From: CBDCVN01 sp965223585
GTDB taxonomy: Bacteria; Deinococcota; Deinococci; Deinococcales; Trueperaceae
Reading direction: 5' to 3'
NCBI GenBank assembly: GCA_965223585.1
Contig: CBDCWW010000023.1
Span: forward strand, 434,001 to 498,000
Length of the DNA stretch: 64,000 nt
A model generated the notes under the pieces. That model searched no databases and was not told where the DNA came from. It worked only from the letters and a program-made list of their open reading frames with translations. Positions 1 to 8,067 of this stretch are shown piece by piece; position 1 is the stretch's first letter, and each line of letters starts with the position of its first letter. The position numbers and the translations under genes were made by a program.

Positions 1-213
1 TTTGCAAGAGAAGAATTTTGGGGAACTCTAAACGTCAAGCTTGTCAAGAGCAAAAATCCTATAAGTGAGGTTTTGGATTACACAACCAAAAGTGATTTAG
101 TAATTCTAGGCTCACAGCGCACTGGGCATACCCGTGTAGGTATTGGTAACTTTGCTAAACAAGTCATACAGCAAGCTAAGTGTGGGGTACTAGTTATTAA
201 TCACCGTAATTAA
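1..213 (+). CDS. Universal stress protein-type domain, C-terminal part (5' end outside window)
   Basis: The frame is open from base 1 to a TAA at 211-213 and gives 70 residues. The end carries the pattern LVILGSQRTGHTR followed by a Lys/Gln-rich helix and GVLVINH. This resembles the C-terminal nucleotide-binding segment of the UspA fold (G-x2-G-x9-G then a final hydrophobic strand). It may be a stand-alone stress protein or the cytoplasmic tail of a transporter, because UspA domains occur at the C-terminus of some permeases. The missing N-terminus prevents a choice. No terminator is obvious in the 100 bases before the next gene. Confidence 0.6.
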   Translation, partial: FAREEFWGTLNVKLVKSKNPISEVLDYTTKSDLVILGSQRTGHTRVGIGNFAKQVIQQAKCGVLVINHRN

Positions 214-313
214 ACTTTTATACCCCTGTTTAATCAATGCCATAGAAAAACATACTAATCTTTCTTAGTCTTGTTAAAACAAGGCTAAAATCTTTGTAAA
301 ATAGGAGTCTTTT

Positions 314-979
314 ATGAAGAAGTTTGTTTTTCTTAGTGTAGGAGTATGTTTATTAGGGACTTTGGTATTTGCTCAACAAAGTACTAATCCTGACAGTCCA
401 GACTATATTCCCCCTGTTGTTGAGGTAGACACTGACTTTTACTTGGCTGAGGGAGTTCCCTTAGATACCATTTTAGAAGCGGCTTGGAGTAAGCGCACTC
501 GAGGTTATACACAAGGCGCTTTAACTTTTTATCGATATGCTGTAGAACGTTATCCTAGTTCCTATGAAGCACACACAGCACAGGCTGGTTTTTACCGCGA
601 AATAGGTCAACTAGAAAATGCACGTTTGGCTTATCAAAGAGCCCTCGAGGTTGCAGTTAGTTCCCAAGAGCAAAATGACGCTAGGTACTTCATTGGACGT
701 GTTAGCAATGAGCTTACTTGGGGTATTCAAGCAACGGAAAGTTTTGAAAGAGCCAATGCTAAATATTCACAAGGTGACTATGTGGGTGCAGTAGCAGATT
801 TCTTAAGTGTGACCTATAGTTCTCCACAGTGGATTGAAGCTCATTATTGGTTAGGCCGTAGCTATTTAGGGTCAGGACAGCATCAAGAAGCTAGGACTAA
901 ACTTAACTATGTAGTACAAAATGCTGATGTCAATAGTGATATCTATAAAGGTGCTAGTTGGTTACTCACTACATTCTAA
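314..979 (+). CDS. Secreted TPR-repeat protein
   Basis: A 221-residue protein with a Sec signal peptide: Lys-Lys, then a hydrophobic core, cleavage likely after LVFAQ near residue 21. About three tetratricopeptide-like helical pairs follow at roughly residues 60-95, 95-130 and 150-215, with typical positions such as Y-x-A-x2-A-GFYRE-IGQ-LENARLAYQRAL and HYWLGRSYLGSGQHQEA. TPR proteins of this kind are protein-interaction scaffolds in the periplasm or at the envelope. No catalytic domain is visible and the partner is unknown. A GGAG lies just before the ATG (ataggagtctttt), supporting the start. It is convergent with the metallopeptidase gene, leaving about 40 bases between them. Confidence 0.75.
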   Translation: MKKFVFLSVGVCLLGTLVFAQQSTNPDSPDYIPPVVEVDTDFYLAEGVPLDTILEAAWSKRTRGYTQGALTFYRYAVERYPSSYEAHTAQAGFYREIGQLENARLAYQRALEVAVSSQEQNDARYFIGRVSNELTWGIQATESFERANAKYSQGDYVGAVADFLSVTYSSPQWIEAHYWLGRSYLGSGQHQEARTKLNYVVQNADVNSDIYKGASWLLTTF

Positions 980-1019
980 TTTCTGCTTCTAATTGATTCT
1001 GTGACCATGCAATTAAAAG

Positions 1020-1868
1020 TTACTCTAGCTCTGCAAAGGTGTCACACTGCTGCATATCACCATTTTCAAGGCCTGTTTTAAACCATTGGACACGTTGTGC
1101 CGAAGAACCATGCGTAAAGGCTTCGGGTACTACGTAGCCTCGAGCTTGCTTCTGTAAATGATCATCACCTATTTCAGTAGCAGCTAGCAGTGCTGTCTCA
1201 ATGTCTTTGGGCGTAATGATATTACGTTGCCAAGCGTAATGACCCCAAACACCAGCTAAGCAGTCGGCTTGTAGCTCGAGCATAACTGAAAGGCGGTTGC
1301 CAGTTACTTCATCAGCTCGAGCCCGTTGCCTCTGCACCTGATCAGAAATATTGAGCTGGTTCTGAATATGATGGGCAACCTCATGGGCTATAACATAAGC
1401 TCTAGCAAAATCACCTTCTTCTGCAGCGGTAGCATTAAGCTGTCTAAAGAAACTTAGGTCAATATAAACTTTTTCATCTCCGGGGCAGTAGAATGGACCT
1501 ACAGCAGCACTAGCAAAGCCACATGCTGATTGTGCAGCATCGCTAAAGAGTACTAATTTGGGTTCTTGATAGTCGCTACCTGATTGACGAAAAATCTCAT
1601 TCCAAATATCTTCAGTATCGCCCAAGATAGCACGTATAAAATCCGACCCCTCATCATTAAGGTTTACTGGTTGATTTGTTGTAGGTGCTGGACCACCTCC
1701 AGCCCCAAACAAGGCTAGAATATCGTTGGGATTTATGCCAAAAACCAAGCTAAGGACAATGACAAGAAGCATACCCCCAAGTCCCAAAGTGCCAGCACGT
1801 CTTGGGACCTGACTCTGACCGCGCTTATCTTCTACATTGCTGCTTCGCCTCATTTCATTCCACTTCAT
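1020..1868 (-). CDS. ypfJ: Neutral zinc metallopeptidase, YpfJ/KPN_00809 family
   Basis: A 282-residue protein with the family layout: an N-terminal basic stretch (RRSSNVEDKRGQ), one transmembrane segment at about residues 28-48, a Pro/Asn-rich linker, then a soluble domain. It has the zinc motif HEVAHH near residue 161 and a later acidic ELQADCLAG motif that supplies the third ligand. Family members are single-pass membrane proteins with an outward metallopeptidase-like domain; the substrate is not established. The start is placed at the ATG before Lys-Trp-Asn-Glu because a strong GGAGGA sits 6 bases upstream. An upstream in-frame ATG, six residues earlier, would put that ribosome site inside the gene. 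The family is usually about 270-300 residues, so this copy is full length. Confidence 0.85.
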   Translation of the reverse strand: MKWNEMRRSSNVEDKRGQSQVPRRAGTLGLGGMLLVIVLSLVFGINPNDILALFGAGGGPAPTTNQPVNLNDEGSDFIRAILGDTEDIWNEIFRQSGSDYQEPKLVLFSDAAQSACGFASAAVGPFYCPGDEKVYIDLSFFRQLNATAAEEGDFARAYVIAHEVAHHIQNQLNISDQVQRQRARADEVTGNRLSVMLELQADCLAGVWGHYAWQRNIITPKDIETALLAATEIGDDHLQKQARGYVVPEAFTHGSSAQRVQWFKTGLENGDMQQCDTFAELE

Positions 1869-2496
1869 AAAATTTCCTCCAAACAAATTTCTTTAAATGC
1901 GTTTCAATCATTTATATATCCTTACTAAGACTAAAGCAAAAGGAGTTAATGTAACGCTTCATCGTATTTAGTAGTATTCTAACTGATTCTATACAACCAT
2001 GGTGCCAATACTTAGGCCAAATAAAAAGGAAAGTTCTAGAACTTTCTAATAGGAGTTTTAGATTTTTATATTTTAATATTTTAAGTAGGGTTAAACTTTT
2101 ATTGAGAGAAAGGATTTAGGGTTTTTGTTTAACTTTGCTAACAACAAACTTCATTATAGAATGTAAAACCAATTGGGCTAGTATAAAGGATTTTTCACAC
2201 TTTCCTCATAAAAGAAGAAGGAATTTAGGATAGGCTTGGGTGTTTAGATGGGTTGCACAATTTTACTCAAAAAATAAATTTTTAGGAGGTAATACTATTT
2301 TATTTTAGTGCTTTAAGAAGCAGTGCCTAATTTGCTTAAGGTGGTATCTCTTAACAAAATATTGTTTAGAACATACAATACCTTCATCAAAGTAAGTCAG
2401 ACTGTAAAATCTCCCAAAAGCTCTTCAAAAAAACTTGCGAGTAATAGTTTGTAAATTGTAAAAGCAAGGGCACTGTACATAATATGTATAGTACCC
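1869..2496. other. AT-rich gap before the IS4-type transposase
   Basis: I see no convincing gene in these 628 bases. The segment holds a perfect 18-base palindrome (2029-2046) and long A/T runs. The outer left end of the IS4-type element should lie near its right side, but I could not match a terminal inverted repeat to sequence beyond 5527. Confidence 0.5.
2029..2046. repeat. Perfect 18-base palindrome
   Basis: The sequence GAAAGTTCTAGAACTTTC is a perfect inverted repeat without a spacer. It lies about 160 bases upstream of the ypfJ start and 450 bases upstream of the transposase. It could be an operator for a dimeric regulator or a short hairpin. No T-run follows on either strand, so an intrinsic terminator is unlikely. 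Confidence 0.4.
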
Positions 2497-3294
2497 ATGC
2501 AAGAAATACAATATATTCTACAATGCCTTAGTCCAGTTGTTGATAAAACAACCCTGAATCAACTCACTACTATAGTTTTTGCAGTACTGTCTATGACAGG
2601 TCGTGTGACCATGCTAGGAATTTCTCGTTGGACTTTTGGTCCCGGTGGCAGCTATAGTACAGTACAACGTTTCTTTAGTACTAACATTTGCTGGTTACAC
2701 ATAAATTGGTACTTATTTCGTAACCATGTTTATGATCCTGATGATACCTATTTACTAGCAGGGGATGAAGTAGTAGTTACAAAATCAGGGAATGAAACGT
2801 TTGGAATTGATCGATTCTTCAGTTCTCTGTTTAATCGTGTAGTGAAGAGTATTTGCTTCTTTAATTTAGCATTGATTAGCGTTAAGAATCGAACAGCTCA
2901 CCCAATATTTAGCAAACAAATTGTTCGTACTGATCAAGAGGAAAATAATCAATCAACTGAAAGAGAAGGTAAGGAGCAGAGTAATAACAATGCAGAAGGA
3001 GAAGAAGGCAAAGAGCTGAGAGGAAAGGAAAGTAAGAATAGAAGTAAGAAGAAAGCAAAAACGAGAAAAAGCAAGAGTAAGAAGAACAAAGGGAAACAGA
3101 AGTCTCCAAAAAAGAAGGCAGGCCGACCAAAAGGAAGCAAGAACAAAGACAAAGTCAATGTGAAGCTACCAGCACATCTAGTGTTTATAAAAACTATGAT
3201 AATGTTAGTGCTGAACATATTCTTACTAAGAATGGGGATTCATAGCGTTTTTCTATTTGATCTGGTACAAGTATCGGCAAAACCCCTGATTTGA
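2497..3294 (+). pseudogene. IS4-superfamily transposase, 5' part (split gene)
   Basis: The first 230 or so residues match the N-terminal part of a DDE transposase, with SMTGRVTMLGISRW, STVQRFF, a first catalytic Asp in LLAGDEVVVTKSG and FFSSLFNR. A Lys/Ser/Glu-rich low-complexity insert fills about residues 145-205 and ends in an AT-hook-like GRPKGSKNK. After about residue 245 the reading no longer looks like a transposase and it stops at 3294. The rest of the protein, including the second Asp and the Glu, is encoded at 4811-5527. The element is therefore disrupted and presumably inactive. The exact break is unresolved, because about 350 unexplained bases separate this end from the IS630 element. 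Confidence 0.7.
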
Positions 3295-3600
3295 ACAATT
3301 TTAGAAAAAATTTGAGTAATTCTCTCCTATACTGAAACCACCCTTATAATTGTTCTATAAGGGGTTTGTTGGTGTTTTCATTGAATTTCCTAAAACGCAA
3401 ATATTCTCATTTTTATGCCTATAAGAATGTCCTTGGATTTATCGTGGGGAGCAGCTTTCCGTAAAACCTACCCTTGGTTTATGTTGTGCTGGTAATAACT
3501 AAAAACATCGTTTAGCATTGACGCTACATTAGAATTTTTTCTAATAAAAATCCCCCTTCTGAAAATATTCCTCTTTTTTAATCGTCTTAATCAATAAATC
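3295..3600. other. Non-coding stretch between transposase fragment and IS630
   Basis: No gene is visible. It contains a hairpin at 3341-3363 and several short A/T tracts. It separates the truncated IS4-type coding part from the proposed IS630 left end and may be remnant DNA of another small element. Confidence 0.4.
3341..3363. terminator. Hairpin CCCTTATA-TATAAGGG
   Basis: An 8-base perfect stem with a 7-base loop is followed on the plus strand by GGTTTGTTGGTG. Position and shape allow a weak intrinsic terminator after the transposase fragment. The T-run is poor, so this is a structural observation more than a firm terminator call. Confidence 0.3.
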
Positions 3601-3655
3601 TACAGAATTACTTCTTATTGTCCCGATAAGCTAATCTGAGTTATCCTTTTTCCTT

Positions 3656-4045
3656 ATGGCAAGCTATTCCTTGGATTTGCGACAACGCATTGTTCAATCT
3701 TACCTAGATGGCGAAGGTTCTATACGTGAAATAGCACAACGTTTTTTGGTTAGCCCAACCACTGTTCATCAGTACCTTAAGCTTTACCAACAACAGGGTA
3801 ATTTGCTCCCTAAAGAGTATGTTGCTGGTCGTAAACCTGCTGTAGCCGCTAAGCAATTGTTACTAGTAAAAACTTTGCTACAAAACAAAGCAGACATGAC
3901 TTTAATTGAATTCTGTACAGCCTTTGAAAAAAAGACTAAAACCAAAGTTAGCACTGCTAGTATGTGGAGGGCAATCAAAAAGATTGGTCTGACCTATAAA
4001 AAAAGACTTTACGTGCCAAAGAGCAAGATCGAGAAGACATTGTAG
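3656..4045 (+). CDS. IS630 transposase, N-terminal frame (helix-turn-helix part)
   Basis: 129 residues with the IS630 start MASYSLDLRQRIVQSYLDGE, a helix-turn-helix (SIREIAQRFLVSPTTVHQYLK), a GRKPAV linker and a second winged-helix-like part. The frame ends soon after ...IGLTYKKRLY. Family members continue here as KKKT-LRA-x-EQDRED, and exactly that reading exists in the -1 frame. A run of seven A followed by G at 3998-4005 lies at the switch point. A -1 slip there would fuse this frame to the next. Either the element uses programmed frameshifting or one base has been gained or lost. Confidence 0.8.
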   Translation: MASYSLDLRQRIVQSYLDGEGSIREIAQRFLVSPTTVHQYLKLYQQQGNLLPKEYVAGRKPAVAAKQLLLVKTLLQNKADMTLIEFCTAFEKKTKTKVSTASMWRAIKKIGLTYKKRLYVPKSKIEKTL

Positions 4046-4068
4046 TCAAACGCAAAGCATTTTTACGT

Positions 4069-4656
4069 TTGCAGAAAGCAATTAAAGCAAATAGGCTTGT
4101 ATTTATTGATGAAACAGGTCTGTATCTAAACATGACTAGAATTTATGCTCGCTCAAAGAGAGGGGAAAGGGCATATAGTTCTGTACCAAGCAAGAAGCAT
4201 AAGTTTGCAAATTTGATAGGAGCAATTACTCTAGAGGGGGTAATTGCTAATTTCTGTGTGGATGGAGGTATAACAGGAAAAGTGTTTACAGTATTTCTAG
4301 AAGAAGTATTATGTCCAGTATTGAAAGTAGGGCAAATAGTTTTGATGGATAATTCACCAGCACATATTGTAAAAAAGGTACGTGAGTTAATAGAAGGCAG
4401 AGGCGCTAAACTGATCTACTTGCCACCATATAGCCCTGAGTTCAATCCTATAGAGCATTGTTGGTCAAAGGTAAAGTCCCATCTACGTACATTAGAGGCT
4501 TGGGACAAAAAGAAGTTTAATTCTTCAGTTAAGAAAGCTCTGGAAACAGTTAATGCCAATGATGCTCAAGCTTGGTTCAGGCACTGTGGTTATTCAAATC
4601 ACCCACCTATGGAAGGATGTTACAATAAATATTTATTCAAATATTCACAACTTTAA
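4069..4656 (+). CDS. IS630 transposase, C-terminal DDE catalytic frame
   Basis: The frame is open from about 4000, just after the poly-A run, so coding probably begins by frameshift and not at the TTG at 4069. Upstream residues read LRAKEQDREDIVVKRKAFLRLQ, continuous with IS630 proteins. All three catalytic acids are visible: Asp in VFIDETGLY, Asp in VLMDNSPAH, Glu in SPEFNPIEHCWSKVK. This is the tc1/mariner-like DDE domain. Together with the upstream frame the protein would be about 330-340 residues, the usual length. Confidence 0.8.
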   Translation: MQKAIKANRLVFIDETGLYLNMTRIYARSKRGERAYSSVPSKKHKFANLIGAITLEGVIANFCVDGGITGKVFTVFLEEVLCPVLKVGQIVLMDNSPAHIVKKVRELIEGRGAKLIYLPPYSPEFNPIEHCWSKVKSHLRTLEAWDKKKFNSSVKKALETVNANDAQAWFRHCGYSNHPPMEGCYNKYLFKYSQL

Positions 4657-4810
4657 TTTCTTATAAATGCAAAAGTATGTTTTCATTTTAGATAAATCAC
4701 CAGTAAGAAACATTTTTACTGTTTGTAAGACTTTAATATGATTTTATGAGAGATCGAAAATCCCGTTTCATAAGAGCATTTACTGTATTTGTATCAGGTC
4801 AAAAAGAAAA

Positions 4811-5527
4811 ATGCTACAGTATTTACTATTAGATGGAGCATTTGGAGATAACAATAGTTTACAAATGGCAAGGATGTGTGGACTGTACTTGATAAGTAAG
4901 CTAAGAGTTGATTCAGCATTGTATTTTCCATATGAGGGAGAACAAAATAAGCGAGGAAGAAAGCGCAAATATGGAGAAAAGCTAGATTACAAAAAGATAC
5001 CCAAGGAACATCTCAAGAGTAGTAAGGTAGATCTGAAAAAGAAGATCCGTACAGATATTTATCAGATGACAATGCTACACAAGGAATTTGGACAATCATT
5101 GAATGTAGTTATAATAGTCAAAACCAATATGGTAACAGCAGAGAGTAGGCATGTGATCTTGTTTAGCGCTGATCTGGAGTTGTCATACGAGAGACTAGTT
5201 GAGTACTATAGTTTACGCTTCCAAATAGAATTTACTTTCAGAGACGCAAAGCAATATTGGGGATTAGAAGATTTTATGAATATAAAGGAACAGCAGGTAA
5301 ACAATGCAGCAAACCTAGCAATGTTTATGGTACTTTTCTCAAAAGTACTATTACAAAGATTAAGCTCTAGACACCCTAATTGGAGTGTTTTAGATCTTAA
5401 AGCTCACTTTAGGTCACTCAGGTACGTACTTGAGATATTAAAACTATTTCCCGAAAACCTTGATCCTATTTTAATTAGACAACTCCTGAACAATATTCCC
5501 AATTTAGGAGCTATTCATGATTCATAA
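4811..5527 (+). pseudogene. IS4-superfamily transposase, 3' part
   Basis: 238 residues beginning within the catalytic core: LLLDGAFGDNN with the second Asp, HLISKLR-like LISKLRVDSALYFPY, and KRKYGEKLDY. The YREK signature of IS4-type enzymes follows as Y-SL-R-FQI-E-FTFRDA-K in the C-terminal half, supplying the catalytic Glu. The first ATG sits inside the conserved region, so this is the downstream piece of a split gene and not an independent protein. It pairs with the N-terminal piece at 2497. Confidence 0.75.
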
Positions 5528-5848
5528 ATAGCAACATATCCTTTTTTAAGTTGTGTTTTTATAGAACTGGAGTTCTTAGAACCTAATTATTGAAGTGATT
5601 CCCAATTCGTATTTACGCTTTTGATTTATGATTGAAATGAATAGGGTAATGGAACATAGAAAGCAAATATTATTTGCTAGGGTTAACTATGAAGCCTTTA
5701 GTAAGAGGATGAGTAAGCTTTGCTATTTATCAAAAAGCTAAAACTCACAAATTATTTAGTGTAGGTGTTTGAGTTATTAGTACTCAAAACTTATAGATTA
5801 AGCTCGTTTTAGATTTTATATTTTCTCGAGATTGGAGAAAAAGCATTT
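5528..5848. other. Gap between IS region and WD40 lipoprotein
   Basis: About 320 AT-rich bases without a gene. A short inverted repeat AGAACT-GG-AGTTCT lies near 5562-5575, shortly after the transposase stop, and may be the element's own end or a weak terminator. A GGAG lies 11 bases before the next ATG. Confidence 0.4.
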
Positions 5849-7927
5849 ATGCATTTTTGGTCAAGAATATTTTACATTGTATTTTTTATTCTAATTTTAG
5901 GTTCCTGTTCCCAAAACAATCACCTTACAAGTTCTACAGGTAAAGGGCGGGAGACTATTGAAGGTAACGGAGTATCCACACTCTCAGATGCTGAACTATC
6001 ATCAATTCACAAAGATTATTTGTACGAATCCAAAACGTTATGGCGTGTGTCTACAAATCCTGAAGAGGATAAAACAGCTATTGCCCAAATTGTTAAAGTA
6101 GGAAGTCAATCCTTTGATGAAGTTTCTGTATGGAATGGAAATGGTACCCGAATATTTTCACTCCTTGATGAGCGTTCTAGCAACATAGCTTTGAGTCCAG
6201 ACGGAAGTAAACTTGCCCTTGGTAATAGGACCAACCTTAGACCAAGGCAGACTGCAGTCAGAGTTTTAAATTCTTCTACAGGAGAGAGATTGTTTTTCCT
6301 CAGAGTTCCCTCTGGTGTTGATCGTGCAGATGTTGAGGGTTTGCTATGGACGCCAGATGGTCAAGGACTGATCGTATATTTCGAGGATTTCCACGATCAT
6401 ATAGTTGCACTTTTCGATGTATCACAAGAAAATCGACCGGGAGGTTCCTTCATAGGACCAGTTTGGACTACAGTTGAAACCATTCCAAGTGTAAGTACAG
6501 TTGAAAGTGCTTCTTTTCACCCCAATGGTTCAGCATTGGCTCTTCAATTTAGGGATAATGCTTTTGAGACAAGCATCCTTTTTTTTAATGCTGATACAGG
6601 TGAGGAAATGCATAGGTACAAATTTGAAGGAGATGATGCGTGTCCTTATACATTATCTTGGAGCCAAGATGGTAGCAAATTCGCAACTGCTAGGGGGGTA
6701 TATGATGCCGATACCGGTGAACCTTTAGGTTTGTTTCCTTACAGTTGTTCTACAATTTATGCTATAGCTTGGAGTCCAGATAGTCAACAAATAGTCATGG
6801 GCCATGACCCCTATCTTTCTACAACATCTGTTGTGATTTTAGATGTTTCCGAACCCGTAGGAGCTACATCTGAATTTACAGAGATAATGCGGATTAATGC
6901 CCCTGATTGGGATGCAATATATCGAGACCAAGTTTTTTGGAATCAGAATAATGATACGATAGTTGCCGCAGGTAGGCTTTCCGTAGGTTTCCCTCGAACT
7001 GGGGATGTTCGGACATGGGATGCAACAACAGGACAATTGCTAAAAATAGTACCCAGACATGGTTTCCATATCTCTAATGTATATGCAGTTAGCTATAGTC
7101 CAGATGGCACCAAATTTGCAACAGGCAGCCGAGATAAAACTATCCGTCTTTGGGATACAGAACTTTCAGACCCTTTAGCAACACTAGATGGTCATGCAGA
7201 TAGTGTATATGCAGTAACATGGAGTCCAGATGGCAATAAGCTAGCAAGTGCAAGTAAAGATAGAACCATTAAGGTATGGGATGTTGCTACTGAGAGTTTG
7301 CTTAACACATTCAGGGGACATTCTTATATTGTAAGGGATGTAGCATGGAGCCCAGATGGAACAAAATTAGCTAGTGCAAGTTGGGATAAAACTGCTCGTA
7401 TATGGGATGTTGAAACTGGTGAAGTCCTGTTTACTTTGGATGGTCATACAGATTTAGTTAATTCAGTAGCTTGGAATATAACTGGAGACAAACTATTAAC
7501 CAGTAGCAAAGATAAAACACTTAAAGTGTGGGATACTACTACAGGCTTAGAATTACAAACTATTGCAGGTCATACAGGAGAAGTATTTGCAGCCACTTGG
7601 AGTCCTGACAATAGTAAAATAGCTAGTGCAAGTGGAGATTTGACTATAAAAGTTTGGGAAGCTAGTACAGGGCAAGAAACATTAAATATAGAAGGGCATA
7701 CTGAAACTATTCGAGATGTTACTTGGAGTCCTGATGGTACTACTTTAGCTAGTGGTAGCCGTGATCAAACTGTTAAGTTTTGGGATGCTGAAACAGGGCA
7801 GCTAATTTTCAGTCGTGAGGAGCCTGACTACACAGTCTTTGCTCTAGATTGGCATCCTAGTGGGAATGAACTTACTGCTGCAGTAGGTGATGCTGTAATC
7901 CTTACTTGGCAACTTCTTCATCAATAA
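5849..7927 (+). CDS. WD40 beta-propeller lipoprotein
   Basis: 692 residues. The N-terminus is a lipoprotein signal: hydrophobic core then LGSC, the lipobox, with Cys near residue 20. About fourteen WD-like repeats follow, enough for two seven-bladed propellers. The last six or seven (residues about 410-690) are canonical, with SPDG, SAS-D-TI-VWD and GH turns (for example LASASKDRTIKVWD). The first half is more divergent. WD40 propellers are binding platforms without catalysis, and here the protein would be tethered to the periplasmic or outer face. A GGAG lies upstream of the ATG. The next gene is also a lipoprotein in the same direction, 140 bases away. No ligand can be named. Confidence 0.8.
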   Translation: MHFWSRIFYIVFFILILGSCSQNNHLTSSTGKGRETIEGNGVSTLSDAELSSIHKDYLYESKTLWRVSTNPEEDKTAIAQIVKVGSQSFDEVSVWNGNGTRIFSLLDERSSNIALSPDGSKLALGNRTNLRPRQTAVRVLNSSTGERLFFLRVPSGVDRADVEGLLWTPDGQGLIVYFEDFHDHIVALFDVSQENRPGGSFIGPVWTTVETIPSVSTVESASFHPNGSALALQFRDNAFETSILFFNADTGEEMHRYKFEGDDACPYTLSWSQDGSKFATARGVYDADTGEPLGLFPYSCSTIYAIAWSPDSQQIVMGHDPYLSTTSVVILDVSEPVGATSEFTEIMRINAPDWDAIYRDQVFWNQNNDTIVAAGRLSVGFPRTGDVRTWDATTGQLLKIVPRHGFHISNVYAVSYSPDGTKFATGSRDKTIRLWDTELSDPLATLDGHADSVYAVTWSPDGNKLASASKDRTIKVWDVATESLLNTFRGHSYIVRDVAWSPDGTKLASASWDKTARIWDVETGEVLFTLDGHTDLVNSVAWNITGDKLLTSSKDKTLKVWDTTTGLELQTIAGHTGEVFAATWSPDNSKIASASGDLTIKVWEASTGQETLNIEGHTETIRDVTWSPDGTTLASGSRDQTVKFWDAETGQLIFSREEPDYTVFALDWHPSGNELTAAVGDAVILTWQLLHQ

Positions 7928-8067
7928 TGCTAGATAAAGTTTTGTATCTCTTAACAAGGCTTACAAGCACTCTCTTGCACTTTGGATTCACTCACAAACA
8001 AAGATTAGCTCAAAGTTTATAAAGAAGTACGCGGCATTTAAAAGCAATTTTATAGAAAGGATTTATC

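Larger units (their letters stand above)
3601..4718 (+). mobile_element. IS630-family insertion sequence (ends tentative)
   Basis: The two transposase frames at 3656-4656 define the element. The bounds are my reading of a poor inverted repeat: TACAGAATTACTTCTTATTG at the left, and the reverse complement of the right end reading TAAAAATGTTTCTTACTGG. Both are flanked by TA, the target IS630 elements duplicate. The resulting length of about 1.1 kb is normal for the family. The transposase is certain; the exact ends are not. Confidence 0.55.
2497..5527 (+). mobile_element. Disrupted IS4-superfamily element carrying a nested IS630
   Basis: Coding parts at 2497-3294 and 4811-5527 are the two halves of one transposase type in the same orientation. 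An IS630 element and about 440 bases of other sequence separate them. The extent given covers coding sequence only, since I found no terminal inverted repeats or target duplication. The two sides of the gap share a loosely similar stretch (TTCATAGCG...CTATTTGATC near 3238 and TTCATAAGAGC...GTATTTGTATC near 4767). This leaves open that two different IS copies have been joined rather than one copy interrupted. Confidence 0.5.

Noticed and set aside
2400..2496. Search for a left terminal repeat of the IS4-type element
   Set aside because: No convincing match to the reverse complement of 5528-5660 was found, so no outer ends are claimed.
2909..3218. Minus-strand frames rich in Phe/Leu that look like membrane proteins
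   Set aside because: They are the complement of the Lys/Ser/Glu low-complexity insert of the transposase.
7081..7800. Regular repeats suggestive of a CRISPR or satellite array
   Set aside because: The period is about 126 bases and codes WD40 blades; there are no identical direct repeats with unique spacers.
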